Below, one piece after another: positions 36,232 to 47,777 of a DNA stretch of 64,000 nt; positions within the stretch are counted from its first letter, which is position 1, and every line of letters starts with the position of its first letter. The stretch is from Phaffia rhodozyma (lineage: Eukaryota > Basidiomycota > Tremellomycetes > Cystofilobasidiales > Mrakiaceae). Location of the stretch: assembly GCA_014706385.1 (NCBI GenBank), contig JACGZH010000010.1, positions 744,001 through 808,000 on the forward strand, given 5' to 3'. The notes under the pieces are model-generated. The model searched no databases. It saw only the letters and a program-made list of their open reading frames with translations, and was not told the DNA's origin. Made by a program: the position numbers and the translations under genes.

Positions 36232-36607
36232 GACGGGTATCGAGTCTAGCTGTGATATTTTCATATATAAACGAAGAGTTTATGTTCCTTTCGGTCGAGT
36301 CGACCCAATCGATTCGATGACCCCCAATGAGCCCGGCTTGTTATAATTCGAACAAGAGTACATGTGCAAATGCGCAACATTTTTTTTCTTCTTTTGTTCA
36401 AGAATAGAAGGGAATAGAAATGCCGGAGAGAGACAGAGTATGAACATCGCCAACAGGTGGGCACATGGACCGGTGAGCTCACAAGCTTGACGGAGGGTAT
36501 ATATATAATGCAAACAATCTAATGAGGGAAGGCAAGAAAAGCAAGAGGATGTGACCTGAAAGAAGCAAAACGAGGAAGCAAGACGTCTCCCCGAACGATT
36601 TTCCCGA
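36232..36607. other. Convergent spacer DUF1349 gene / VPS11
   Basis: Shared 3' flanks of convergent genes. No exon, RNA gene or notable repeat is visible. Confidence 0.45.
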
Positions 36608-39600
36608 CTAACTCGTCGCGCTCGATCCACCAATAACTCCTCGGCCGAACCCATGAGCGACGACGCCGAAACCATGCGTGCTCTCCTGAACTTCGCTGAG
36701 GAACAACTCGTGATTGTCTCTGTTTCGAGCGTGGTTCGCGGTGATCTCCCGGATGAGACCGTGCTGACTTGCGCATAACGGGCAATCTGGGTGAACCTCG
36801 GGTAGACATCTAAGATTCTCTCAAATGATGTTCGTTCGTTTGATAAAACAATAAAGATACCGTTTAGCACATAGGAAAGAAAAAATGAAAGCCTCGAACA
36901 TGGAGGATCTAAGAAGAAACCGCAATCCAAGGATGACAGTAACGCACCTCTGATGATAGGAATGTCGGCACATATAGTGGATAGTCGGCAGGTCCAAGTT
37001 GAGTCCGCACGAAGCACACCGGGTCACTTGGAACACTTGAGGTTGAGTATCATCCGTCAGTGCCTCGACCTCTTTTAGCTTGGCGCTCGTTTCCGTCCGG
37101 TAAGAGTTCATCAGAACACGATCCTGAAGGAAGAAGGGAGAGAAAAGAGATTTGGATTAGACGAGAAGGATGGTTGGGTAAATGACAAGCTTGTTTGTGA
37201 AGGCTAAGAGGAGAAACATAAATTGTTCCACGTACGGAATCTACCTCCAGACGCATGCCTTGTACTTTCGCTTTCAACCAATCTTTCACAATTCCCACGC
37301 TAGCAACCTCGTTTCTACCAAACACCTTGACAATCTCCAACGTAGGCATAATCCGCTCTTCGTCGATTATCTCCAACACCTCGGCTACGTCGGCCTGATG
37401 ACGGGCCAGAAGCGCGTTCGAAGAGGTCAGGAACCGAAGGACGAGCGGGTAGAGATGATGGTTCATAGGTCCATATATACGGAGCTGGGTCAGCACTTCA
37501 TCTGATGGTCGCCGTTGTGAGGATGGAGAAGGAGAAACAAGTCCGTTCGACCCGTCGACCTCTCTCTCGTTCTCCTTCTCCATCCAGAACCGGAGGACGT
37601 CCTCGTACATTCCCAACTTTTCCCAAAGGAGAACCATCCCTTCGGAGAAATCACTGGTCGAGCACAAGATCAACGCAGCCGTTATGTCGTAAGCATGCTC
37701 GTCCCCTGCTTTTTCTACCAAGCTGAACGCTTTGGCTCGGTAGACCTCTCGCTGTAGACTTGAGAGCGACTGCTTCTTCCAGAAGAGGAGGTAAAGCTCT
37801 AACAATGTGCTCCACACTGCCCTTTGGTCGGCTGGGTCTTTTTCGGAGGATGCAGCCATAGAGAGCTCGACGTCGTAAGCAGGAGGTTGGGACGGAGCAG
37901 GCTTGGTGGAGTTGGATGTGTTTTTGACGGGTGATTCGGCGGAAAACCCATAACGAGAGGAGGCTACCGCTTCCAAGAATCGAACTAGTTCGTCAGGGTG
38001 ACCTATAAAGTGGACAAGATACGGTCTCGGCGAAGGCGCGGATGGCTGGGTACATAGATGAATGAACAGATCGGTGGTTTCCTTCGGGGATTGGTTCAAG
38101 AGCGTCTTGCCGTATCGAACGAGATTTTCTTGGGCCTGTATTCATCGGACCGGCGACCGAGCGGACAGTGTCAAGATGATCTTGTCAGCTGAGGTTGACA
38201 CGCTAAACGAGGAAGAAGTCATACGAACCTGTTCCGGTTCCAAATCTTTCAAGTAGGCCAAAGCCGCCCCCCATTGTTGGGTATCCTCAATCATGATATC
38301 AAAATACTGATCATGCTTCTTCCAACGTTTGGCAAGAAAGATGGCATGGTCGTAAAACCCGGCTTGTCTGCATACCCGGATGGCGGTATCCAGATCGAAC
38401 GGTAGTTCCTTGGTGTCCGAATTTGTCGATGTGGGGAAGGATGAAGTTCGAAGGAAGGATTCGAGTCGAGGCAGATCACCGGTTTTGGTGAAGCAGTTGA
38501 GGAGAAGAGTAGTGTGGTCCGAGTTGGCCAAGTTGGCCGCGTGAAGTTCTTGTAGGTAAGTTGTGAGGTGGGTGATCCTCTGCGCGTCAAGAAACTGTGA
38601 GGAAGAAAGAAAGGAAACAAGAGAACCAGCGCGACAGAGACATGCCAACGAAGTGAGCCCATTCGCGTAAGAAGAATCAAAAGACGGTTCAACGTAAACC
38701 CTCAAAAATGAAACTCCAGAGGAAGGGAGAGACATACCTTTCGGATAACATAACTCGGTTGGAGCTCGCCCAGCGTCTTGATATACTGGTCGACGGATCC
38801 TTCAAAGTCTGACTTTGCGTACAGGTGATCGCCATACCGACGATGGATATCTGCTATGACCGGTCTACCGAGATTGTTGGATCGGGCGAGTGTCAAGGCG
38901 AGGACGAACAAGTGTTTGGAGAAGAAGTGTGTCAACCACTCGGTCAGCGGTAGAGGAGCTAGTTTTGTCAGCTGCGAGATAAAGAGTGCGAGAGAAGAAC
39001 AGGCCACAATGTCAGCCTACATGGTAAGAGAAGATAGAAAAGAGGAAGAGAAAGAATAGCTCAAAGAAGACAGACCTTGCCGTCATTTCCGAGAACCCAG
39101 ATCACGTCGTTCAAGCAAAAGACCTGTTTGACCCCCTGATTGAACGCTCCGCTATAGCTGATGAACTTTCCTTCAAGATCGAGCACAGCGAGCCGGCTGA
39201 TGTCTGTACCATGTTGGACTAGCCCAGGCTGTGCCCTCACCAGATTTCTGACCGTCTGACTGGTTGAGGTCGACGACGGAACGAACGGAGGCGAGACGAT
39301 GACAAGGGAGGATGATGTGTGTGAAGAGTTGGGAACCGAGCGACCGGTCGGTATAGTAGGGAATGTTGAGATGGAACTTTTGGGACCTTCGTATGCGAAC
39401 GAGGAGAGCCGACCGGAGGGGGAGTATAGATGGATGGCTTCTTCTCTAGCGACCGCTAAATTGAGCGCGGTCGAGGATCCAGAACCTGTGGTCTGTTTCG
39501 AGTTTACATTGGTTTCAGTTTGGCTCAGGCCGCTTCCTTCTCCTCCTCCTCCTCCTCCTTCGGCGTCTGAATCGGCGACGACGACGCCGGTAGTACAGCC

Positions 39601-40558
39601 TAAGTTACCACCCACATCATCCAACACTCTAAGCTCGCCGACGGTCATACCAGTGATTGATCCGCCGAGCTTCTTCGATTTTCCCTCGGCTTGACCAACC
39701 ATGGTTTTATTAGTGGTGACAACAAAGATGTAAACATCACCAGGGACGAGCGATCTGGAGGTCGCGCTGGCTGGTCGGGCTGGTTCCTCTCTAAAGAGTA
39801 ATCCTGTGATCGGCTCGTTCGTGTTGTCTAGCAAGACTTTAGGTTTCGGAAGCGAGATCAACGAGGAAGACGCCGAGGTGGATGAAGGGACAATCGAGAT
39901 GGTGGCTGATGTAGAAGAGATAGACGAAGCCAATGATTGGGACAGATGCCTGTATAGTAAAACTGTGCCGTCTCCCAGACCGACAGCCAGATGAGAAAGA
40001 TTTGTCGTCAGGGCGGCAGCCGAGACCGGATGGGGCCGACCACCATGTTGTATCTTGATATTTTTCAGCAACATCGGTCGTTGGGTCTTTTTGTCAACAT
40101 GAAGGAGATCCCAAATCTTGAGGATCGGATACGGAGACAGACGTTCTTCTCCTAGACCAACGACGATTCCACGGGCTTCGAGCAGATGTGTGCACCGTCC
40201 TTCGGGGAAAGCGAGCCAGGACAAGACCGGGCTGAACGTGGCGGATAGAGTGGAAATGTTACCTTCCGAATCTGCCAAAAGGATTGGATGTTTTGAGACC
40301 GAGCAAGGTGTGATAACAGATATCGATTGAGGTATCTGTGAGAAAAATGATCCAAGAATGAGACAGAGAGAGAGAGAGAGAGCAACAGAGTAACCAACCA
40401 CAGGGTTAGTCTTGGTCTATGTCTATCTACTGAAGAACGTCAGAACCAACCTGGAGAACATCTGCAGCGGTAGATTCCAAGTTGGCGACAGAAGACTCAA
40501 AGAACGAGAACGACCTCCATGCTGGAGCCGATGGAGCGGATGCGGGCTGTTTGGGCAT
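36608..40558 (-). CDS. VPS11: VPS11, HOPS/CORVET core subunit with RING
   Basis: Class C Vps protein (yeast Pep5) that forms the core of the CORVET and HOPS tethering complexes at endosome and vacuole membranes. The first exon (40558-40451) gives MPKQPASAPSAPAWRSFSFF. The second starts at 40335 with IPQSISVITPCSVSKHPILL and forms an N-terminal WD40-like propeller (ILKIWDLLHVDK, LSHLAVGLGDGTVLLYRHL). The alpha-solenoid follows: FFSKHLFVLALTLARSNNLG, RRYGDHLYAKSDFEGSVDQY, AIRVCRQAGFYDHAIFLAK, LVRYGKTLLNQSPKETTDLF. The C-terminus is a RING-H2: CASCGLNLDLP, MCRHSYHQR, CPLCASQHGLIREI. A Ser/Gly insert around 39540-39600 is variable. Domain order and RING match Vps11 exactly. Confidence 0.94.
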
Positions 40559-40829
40559 CGAACAAAAGCACACACAGAGAGAAAGGTCCTGCCGATGGTG
40601 ATGGTGATGGTGATGGTGCTGCTGTTGCTGCTGCTGCTGATGATGATGGGAGGATGGGAGGATGAGAGATGGCGGGGACTTAGATAAGACAGTATTTGAA
40701 TACTTGAATATTCACGCTAAGGGTCATTTCGTTTTCCCTTCGCTACCAACTCGGACATACAACCAGACGGACCATCCTCATTCTCCTAACGTCACCCTCC
40801 AACTCGGCTCTCAATCTCCTCATCCCAAG
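40559..40829. promoter_or_regulatory. Divergent promoter VPS11 / uL30m with triplet repeats
   Basis: A 271-bp region. At about 40592-40646 it holds an imperfect triplet tract (GGTGAT, then GCT/GTT, then GAT units). Both genes start immediately outside it. Confidence 0.55.
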
Positions 40830-41303
40830 ATGAGGCTCACACCATCCCTCCAAGCGATGGGGCTGAGACAGCCCCAGTACTTGAACAAGAAGATCGCTCC
40901 TCGGCAGCCGCCGAATTGCTCGTTCCCTCACTACCACCCGCTTCGATCACAATACCCGTTTCCTGCGGTACACCACATATCTAACAAGGACAAGAAAAAG
41001 CTACCACCTTCCGCCGGCCCGGTCACTCACTACAGAATCACGCTCAGAAGATCGGCGATCGGTCTTCCCGAGAAGGTCAGAGCGACATGTGAACAGCTCG
41101 GGTTGACCAAGCGGGACCGAACGGTCTTCCATCCGTTTTCTGCGACTACTGCCGGTGGGATTCTAAGGATCAAAGAGTTGATCGAAGTCAGGAACGTCTC
41201 ATGGGATGAGATGGAGGCAGAGATGAAGAGAGGAAAAGGAGAAGGAAAAGGTTGGAAGCAGGGTACAAAGTTGAAGGCTGGCGGAACGCCTTTCGAATTG
41301 TGA
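40830..41303 (+). CDS. MRPL33: Mitochondrial ribosomal protein uL30m
   Basis: Large-subunit mitoribosomal protein of the L30 family. Single exon, 157 residues from MRLTPSLQAMGLRQPQYLNK. The Arg/Lys/Gln-rich, acid-free N-terminus is a likely presequence. The L30 fold is HYRITLRRSAIGLPEKVRAT, CEQLGLTKRDRTVFHPFSAT and GGILRIKELIEVRNV. A Lys/Gly-rich tail (EMKRGKGEGKGWKQGTKLKA) extends beyond the bacterial L30 length. The start at 40830 is the first that gives a basic leader; the frame stays open a little upstream without another good ATG. Confidence 0.9.
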   Translation: MRLTPSLQAMGLRQPQYLNKKIAPRQPPNCSFPHYHPLRSQYPFPAVHHISNKDKKKLPPSAGPVTHYRITLRRSAIGLPEKVRATCEQLGLTKRDRTVFHPFSATTAGGILRIKELIEVRNVSWDEMEAEMKRGKGEGKGWKQGTKLKAGGTPFEL

Positions 41304-41774
41304 AACTGTGAGTATCCCAATGCTTTTTCTTTGCCCTGGGTGTTTAACAGTTCAGAACAGGGTTCGGATCGGTAGACTAAATCGGGTGGTTGTTTCTTTG
41401 CTTCCTTCTGTTTTATTGTCATTTGGATCAGGCCGGATGTAGATAAAATGTGTACCCTGATATAAAATTCAATCAAGCGGTTTTCTCTCTATCCTGCTTG
41501 CTTTCTTTCTTTCTTGTGCTTCCGGAGACATTTGCTCTCCGTTGAGAGTCGGTACGATTGAACAGAGTGGCCGTCGCCATCCCTTTCCTGATTTTTTTTT
41601 TACAATAATTTCTAAACTGACTGCTTTGTATACTCCTGCCTGTCTTGACAAAAAGGAGGAGGGAAGAGACAAAATCGAAAAGGAGGCCCAAAGAGCAAGG
41701 AAAGAGGAAAGACTGCCCAGAGAGAAAAAGAGAGGGAAGCCGTCTGAGATCTTTACAGAAGGACGATCCCCGAG
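41304..41774. other. Convergent spacer uL30m / KTI12
   Basis: Shared 3' flanks. A T10-like run lies near 41590. It is purine-rich toward the KTI12 stop. No gene is visible. Confidence 0.4.
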
Positions 41775-42755
41775 CTAAACCTGATCGACCCATTCTCTGG
41801 TACCCCATTGACCTTCTAGGAACTTGACCCAGGCCTCTCCCCACTCTCTCTCTCCCCAGCCTGCTCTGAGCACGCCCTGTCCGCCTCGCTTGAAGCCTTG
41901 CAGCTGGATGGTCTCGAACTGTCGTTTCAGTCTCTGTAGTTCACTCAGCGTGATCGTCCGTGCGGGCAGGGCTAACCCTGTCGATGGGTACGGTGGGGAT
42001 GGAAGTCGGAGATGGGTGGAAAGCGGGTTGTCTGACAGGTGGGCTAGTAGGGTGGTTATCAACGTGGATGTTGTCGAGTGGAGCGCTTGGACGGTAGAAG
42101 GAGCCGTTTGGCCGTTCTATCAAGCATACGCGAGCGAGTAGAAGACAACAGAAAGGACCGAGGGAGAAAAGGTACAGAAGAGAATAAGTGAGTGAGTGAG
42201 TGGGTGAGTAAGGAGAACTTCTAAGGAAGAAAGAAAAAGGAAGAGGAAAAGGGCCAAAAGAGAACGAGACAACAGCTCACAGGAACAACACTTGGATTTG
42301 CCTTTGGTTTGATTCCACTGGTGATAGCTGCCCAGATGGAATCGAATGGAAGAGACTGATCGTCCCAACCAATGGTGAATAATGGGGAATCCCAACGGGC
42401 CATAGAAGAAGGTTCTTCAAATCTCATGATGAGTGCTTCAAGCCTTTTTTTGTGGGGTGGAAGAGGGGGAGGGGGAGTGGTTAGAGAGCACAAAAAAGAG
42501 AGAGAGAGAAAGCGCGCGCATGTCCATTCGAGACAGATCAATCATTAGTCACTCAGTCAGCTACTACGTTCTGCTTAAGACACGAGAGAACGAACGTGGA
42601 TTCAGTATAAGCTTCAGCCTGATCTCTGGAAGCATTCCACTCTTTGCACTTCTCTGGTGGACTGGCCACATGGATCTGGATGAGAGAAGAGGTGGAAAAT
42701 GTTTGTGAGTGAGAAAAGAAACTTGAGTATATACAAGAACAGAAGAAGATTCCAA

Positions 42756-42815
<60 letters not shown>

Positions 42816-43309
42816 GGTGAACACAAGAAAGGGAGAGAAAGAAAAGGACAAACAGTACAAGGTCTGACGCCAGCCTCCTTTGCGGCACAATTCATCTGAT
42901 ACCGATAACCCTTGATATAATTCATCCCGTCACATATCAGGATTGTCTTTTTGGAGAGCATTCTGTTTACTGTTGTCAGACATGATGCTCGGACTGGTTT
43001 TTCCGACTTGCTTTCTTTGGAAACGAAGAGGACGCAAGCAAGGGTGAGGAGATCAGGCGTGAGTAAGCAGAGAGAGAGAGAAGGAGGAAGGCGAGAAGTA
43101 CAAGGATGGCTAGAGGGAGATGAAGCTGAAAACGAACCGGCATAGATTATCCTTCCATCATGTCCAAGATCATCCCTGACGATGGCAACATCGAGGGTAG
43201 GTCCGGCATAATCCGGCTGAGCCATCCTTCGTTCTATATCCTCGACTAGCTTGCTGACGAAAGTCGATTTCCCAGAGCAAGGAAACCCAGAGATTGTAAC
43301 GAATGCCAT
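41775..43309 (-). CDS. KTI12: KTI12, Elongator-associated P-loop protein
   Basis: tRNA-binding P-loop ATPase (PSTK-like) that assists Elongator in making wobble-uridine modifications. Exons 43309-43138, 43014-42854, 42675-42596, 42443-42281 and 42116-41775 give 305 residues in phase. Walker A is GFPCSGKST in MAFVTISGFPCSGKSTFVSK. Then come DLGHDGRIIYAESKSEKP, LSKKTILICDGMNYIKGYRY (Walker B-like), ASPPEKCKEWNASR, LEALIMRFEEPSSMARWDSP and the C-terminal helical tRNA-binding part with ITLSELQRLKRQFETIQLQG, ending WVDQV. The second intron contains a long AAAG microsatellite. A GT repeat lies just upstream of the start. Confidence 0.93.
42756..42815 (+). repeat. (AAAG)n microsatellite in KTI12 intron
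   Basis: About 15 uninterrupted GAAA/AAAG tetramers on the plus strand (CTTT on the KTI12-sense strand), inside the intron 42676-42853. On the sense strand the tract is pure pyrimidine and lies upstream of the acceptor. Confidence 0.95.
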
Positions 43310-43319
43310 GTATATGTAT

Positions 43320-43342
43320 GTGTGTGTGTGTGTGTGTATGTG
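43320..43342. repeat. (GT)n microsatellite upstream of KTI12 start
   Basis: About 8 GT units with flanking tatgta repeats, 10-30 bp upstream of the KTI12 ATG on the other strand, so probably in its leader. Confidence 0.85.
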
Positions 43343-43691
43343 CTCGCTGTATTCCTTGTGTATGGTCGTGTTTGATGGCTCACGTCGAGATTTCAAGCCA
43401 GGAGGTATGAAGCCTAAAGGTTAGGAAATTGAGCTGAAGGTGGAATAGAAGGGTTAGTAACCTGGCTAAAAAATGGTTATAGGTACCGAGCCTAGAGTGA
43501 GCCTGAGCCGTGGTGTGACTAATCGTAACCCTAACATTTGCGGCCAATTCCACCCACTGATCGTCATCCCTGAGAATGTTTAAAAGATCTCCGTTGATTC
43601 GTTCATTCGTCCATCCGGGAGGTCACTCTTTCTCAGCCTACTTGTACTTCTTTCGACTTTCAGCGCTCGTTCGCGCGCAGTCAAATCAGCA

Positions 43692-43752
43692 GAGGAAAGA
43701 GAGGAAAGAGAGGAAAGAGAGGAAAGAGAGAAAAGAGAGGAAAGAGAGGATG
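43692..43752. repeat. 9-bp purine minisatellite (aggaaagag)n
   Basis: About six to seven tandem 9-bp units, nearly identical. One carries an A for G change. All purine on the plus strand. Confidence 0.9.
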
Positions 43753-44055
43753 AGAGTGAAAAGGTAGATGAGAAAGGAGAGATCGCATGAGAAAGAATAA
43801 GAGAAGGAATTACATCAAGGACAAGTAGAACAAACCAAAGCATACCAACATGAAGCAAGTCAAAGGCCAACACGAGACGATCTAGTTTCTCATCTTGTCT
43901 CCATTTCTTTGCCTCCGTCTATTTGTTTCCTCTGTATTTTCTCTGTATTTTTCTTTTTTTCACCATCCGTCTTTGCTCCATTCTTCTTCGTTCTTCCAAT
44001 TCTTCATGTCGTCGTTGCTGCTGGTAGTATCGTTATTATTACCCTCATCATCGTT

Positions 44056-44100
<45 letters not shown>

Positions 44101-44103
44101 ATT
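44056..44103. repeat. (GTT)n microsatellite
   Basis: About 15-16 GTT triplets flanked by degenerate ATT/ATC triplets. Confidence 0.93.
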
Positions 44104-45364
44104 ATTGTCGTTGACGACCAAAATAAGACAAAATAAATCGTCCGGGCCAAAAGAGGGAGCAACCTGGATGGAAAGCAACGTAAACCAGAGGAAAAGGCTA
44201 GGGATGAAACCCGGGAGCGCCCAACGGCAACGTTTTGACTCCAAACGCAATGCAAAGAAGACTGTGGAGAAGAGTGGAAGATATGTGGGATAACAGAAAC
44301 TGGCTTCCAAGAGGGATCGTCTCGTTTGTTAGTAAGCCAATAAAGAGTTCAACCTGCCAGTCACACATACAGACGAATCACCGGTCGCTCGTTTGTCTTT
44401 GCCTCTCCCTGTGGTGAAGGCTGGGATTGACTCGGTGAAAACCGGGCTTTAAACATGTCATGTGAAAGCAACCCGGGAGGAAGCAAGGATGGAAGAACGA
44501 ATGAACTATTGACGATCAGGGGAAAAGAAAGAGAATTAGACAAAGTAGAGTAAACCTTGTTTGGGAATTTCACGTCCCCGCCCATTCCCCGACGGGGCTC
44601 GCTGAGAAGTTGATGGTTAAAATTGGAAGCTCCGATGGCCGGATCAAGAAAAAAAGAAACCATGCCCGGGCCCTACTGGTACATTGACTGGGGAAGCCAA
44701 TATCCTCGGTTGAGCCCTTTTTTTTATTTACCTGGCGGCCCTCAACTTGCGGAGAAGTGGAGAAGCGCGCAGGCCGATCCGGGCATTCTCAATGCAGGGA
44801 AGAATCGCAGGATCGCAGATTCTCAGCCGCGCAGCGGCCATAGGTCCTTTCACACGAAATCCATCCGGCCGTCGGCCGTCGACCGTCAGCTACGGATGCA
44901 CCAAACTCAGCCTTCAGACCAGCGGAGGCATCATTAGAGAAGGAGAGAAGGAGAGAGCGAGCGGAAAAGGACCGGACGATCTTCCAAAAACGTACCTGGG
45001 CTGACTATATTCCTGCTCTAACGTGCCTGTATCTTCCTCTCGCCAGGTGCCTCTACCTCCCGAGAGAGGGCGAGCGAGCGAGAGAACGACACCTTGCCCC
45101 TGGGGCCTCTTTCTTTTTTCCCTTCTCCCATACGCTCAGCTTCTCACCTTTATTCTCTTTTCCTTGATCTCTTTTGTGCATCCATCCCATCCTCCCACCC
45201 ACCCACCAACCTGATTCCTCCATCCACCCAGATCCGGTCGAACGCATACATCCCATTTAGTTCTCTTCCACAACGCATACACCCTGTTGTACAAGCACTC
45301 CCACGTCCACACACCCACTCCAACAGCATACACAGCAATTTCAGCATCCGCACACCCACATATA

Positions 45365-47025
45365 ATGACCCTGCTTACATCGAAACCTCACCATCTGTCG
45401 CCTCAGGAACCGAGCGACCCAAACCGACTTCCGTCCACACACGAAGAAGCCAGAGCAGGTCCCAGAGGAGTCCGGCCGGAGCCAGGCTCGAAAGAGCATC
45501 TTCGGAGGGCCAGGTTGTCTCAGGTGGATCTTTCGAGAGCAAGTCGTTCAGGTTCGTTCTTCACGCCTTTCTTCCCTTTTTTTCTCCTGCCTTCTTGGCT
45601 TTTCCCTCGCGTTCCCTTCCCAGGTTTTTTCTTCCCTCCTTCCTCCTCTTCCTGTCCAATGAAGATCTCGCTAAATCCGGCGCCCTGTTTTCATTCTCAT
45701 TTTCATTTCCTCCTTCCTCTTTTCTCACCCCCCCATCTCATTCACTACTCTCCCGCTCGCTCTCATCCAGGCTCCCCATCGCCAAGTATCACATCGTCTA
45801 CACCGCCATTGGTCCAGAACTCGTCCTCACTCGAGACAACGACCTCCCGGTCGAGCTCATCTTCCGTCCGGACACCGTCTCCAGCCTACTCTGTCGCCCC
45901 ATCACTCTCAAATCCTGCCGTTACCGGCTTCACTCCCTCCGTCCAAGACAGTCAGACGGAATCCACTCCGTCCTCACCGAGTGCGCCAATAAAGTTGCTA
46001 ATCGAAGAACGGCAGGCCGCTCTTCCTAAAGATCTCTGGAAAGCAGATGCAGATGCCGAGGTCTGTGACCGACCGGGTTGCGGCACCAGGTTTGGCTTTT
46101 GGAAAGAACGCAAGCACCATTGTCGAAAGTAGGTCCACTTTGTTTGGGAAAAAGAACTTTTCGGGAATACACGGTTTGACTGTAGTTTTAAATAATTCCG
46201 TTTGTTACTCTCCTCCAAAGATGTGGCCTCGTGTTCTGTCAGGCTTGTTCGGCCGTCACCCATCCGTTGCTCTTCCCCTCTTCAGCACTCTTGGCTCCCA
46301 GCACGGTCTCGACTCCGTTGTCTCAATCACCCCCCTCACTCTTGGCTTCCAACATCTCTGTCTCTGTTTCCACCCCATCTGTAAACTCCCTGTCGACTCC
46401 TACCCTCACTCCCTCAACTCACATACTACCCTCCAGAGTTTGTGTCGACTGCAAGACTTCGCTCTCATCCCCTGTTCCCGAACGTCGACCCGTCAGCCGT
46501 CGGTCCTCCTTCCACAGTTTTTCACGCACGCTCAGAAATCCGAACGACCGGAGCGATTCTGACGATGACAGCAGCGACGATGATGACGACCTGTACGACC
46601 ACGACAGGGTTCCCACCGGCGCCTCCGCCACTTCCAGCAGAGCGTCCTCCCCTCCAGGCTCACACACCCTCAACCGGTCAGCCTCGACCTCGAGAAAGCA
46701 CACCGATCTCTCGCTTTCCCTCTCATCTCTCCCACCGGCCACTGCCGCCGTCACCTCGGCCATCGCTTCAACAGGCCCGTCTCCGTTCAGATCACCGATG
46801 CACTCACCGAGTATACCGAGAGAGCCCTGGATGGACGGCCCTCTGGCCGAGTTCCCGCTAGCGTATCCACGGGCAGACAAGGCGTTCGACCCGCGAGTAC
46901 ACTCATTGGCAAAAGTGGACACCCTTGGCCGTAAACGAAGTCTCAACCGGAAGAGCTACTTTCCCCCGGCTGGATTAGCAGGAGCAGCCGAGCCCGAAGT
47001 GCCGTCCCACAAAACATCTCTCTAG
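45365..47025 (+). CDS. FYVE zinc-finger protein
   Basis: Predicted PI3P-binding endosomal protein. Exons 45365-45551, 45771-46128 and 46221-47025 give 449 residues in phase. The N-terminal 170 residues are Ser/Thr/Pro-rich and probably disordered. The FYVE finger begins WKADADAEVCDRPGC, followed by the PI3P signature RKHHCRKCG, then VFCQACSAVTHPLLFP. About 55 Ser/Thr/Pro residues then intervene before VCVDCK completes the zinc ligands. An acidic run (SDSDDDSSDDDDD) and further Ser-rich sequence follow. No other domain is visible. The first pair is C-x4-C rather than C-x2-C. The 219-nt first intron is a multiple of three and contains no stop. The start at 45365 is the first that precedes clear coding sequence; an in-frame ATG lies 78 nt upstream. 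Confidence 0.82.
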
Positions 47026-47777
47026 AGTTCTTCCTCCCCTTTGCTTTGTTTATGTTTTGTTTTGTCCTTTTCTTTTTCTTCCGTCCATCTGTTATTTATC
47101 TTGTCATCTTTTCTCTCTTCATGTAGAATGGCACTCTGTTCTTTCTTTCTGTCTCTTTTTTTTTCCATATGTCTTCCGGCCTCTATAATCTGACGCCGTT
47201 TCTTCTTTTCTTTTCTTTTCTTGTTCTTTTGGTTCATTTCATCCTTTCGGTTCTCTTCGGTTCATTTTCTTGTCAATTCCTTGGTCTAATTCGTTCTTTT
47301 CTTCTTCCCTTAGCTTTTTTTAAATCCGTTGTAACGAGATCTCTTCTTTTTCTTATCTGACTCTATTTTGACCCAAAATGGGCCTACATCTGACGATCTC
47401 CTTCACACCTTTCTTCCCTCTTCCCTACTTGACCTTTCTATTCTCTCTGATATATCGTTCCTATCCATCCTTTCCCATCTTTCTTCTTCATCTTGTTTGT
47501 CTATTTGCAGGAAAATATAGAGTAGACGGAAAAAAAAAGATATATTAATTTTATTGATTTCCACTCATCGCGTTCATTTGAATTGTGTCATTTGTGACTT
47601 TTCCTTTTCATTGAGTACATTAAATCGGATCATCTCTATTTGAGAGACACAGACACAGACATATGATTTCAAGATACATTGGTCCACATCTAGACCTAGA
47701 ACAAGTTAAAAAAAAAAAAAAAAAAAAAAAAAGGATAGAAGGAAATCAAACATCCTTCCCTCATTCCATCCCGGAAC
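47026..47777. other. Convergent spacer FYVE gene / ABCG with A25 run
   Basis: Shared 3' flanks. T-rich DNA covers 47040-47360, and a run of about 25 A sits at 47708-47732. No gene is visible. Confidence 0.5.

Larger units (their letters stand above)
43310..45364. other. Repeat-rich 2 kb spacer KTI12 / FYVE gene
   Basis: Divergent 5' regions of KTI12 and the FYVE gene. It contains a GT repeat, a 9-bp purine minisatellite and a GTT repeat (listed separately), plus a C-rich tract (cccacccacccacc, about 45190-45210). Open stretches here are low complexity (poly-Asn, poly-Val or Phe/Ser-rich), and I do not accept any as a gene. Part of 45000-45364 is probably the FYVE leader. Confidence 0.55.

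Noticed and set aside
42433..42900. Plus-strand Lys/Glu-rich open frames across the AAAG repeat
   Set aside because: They exist only because AAAG repeats lack stop codons. The region is KTI12 exons and an intron on the other strand.
43960..44310. Minus-strand open frame with a long poly-Asn run
   Set aside because: The Asn run is just the GTT microsatellite read in one frame. The flanks show no splice continuity or conserved sequence, and the overlapping plus frame is equally open.
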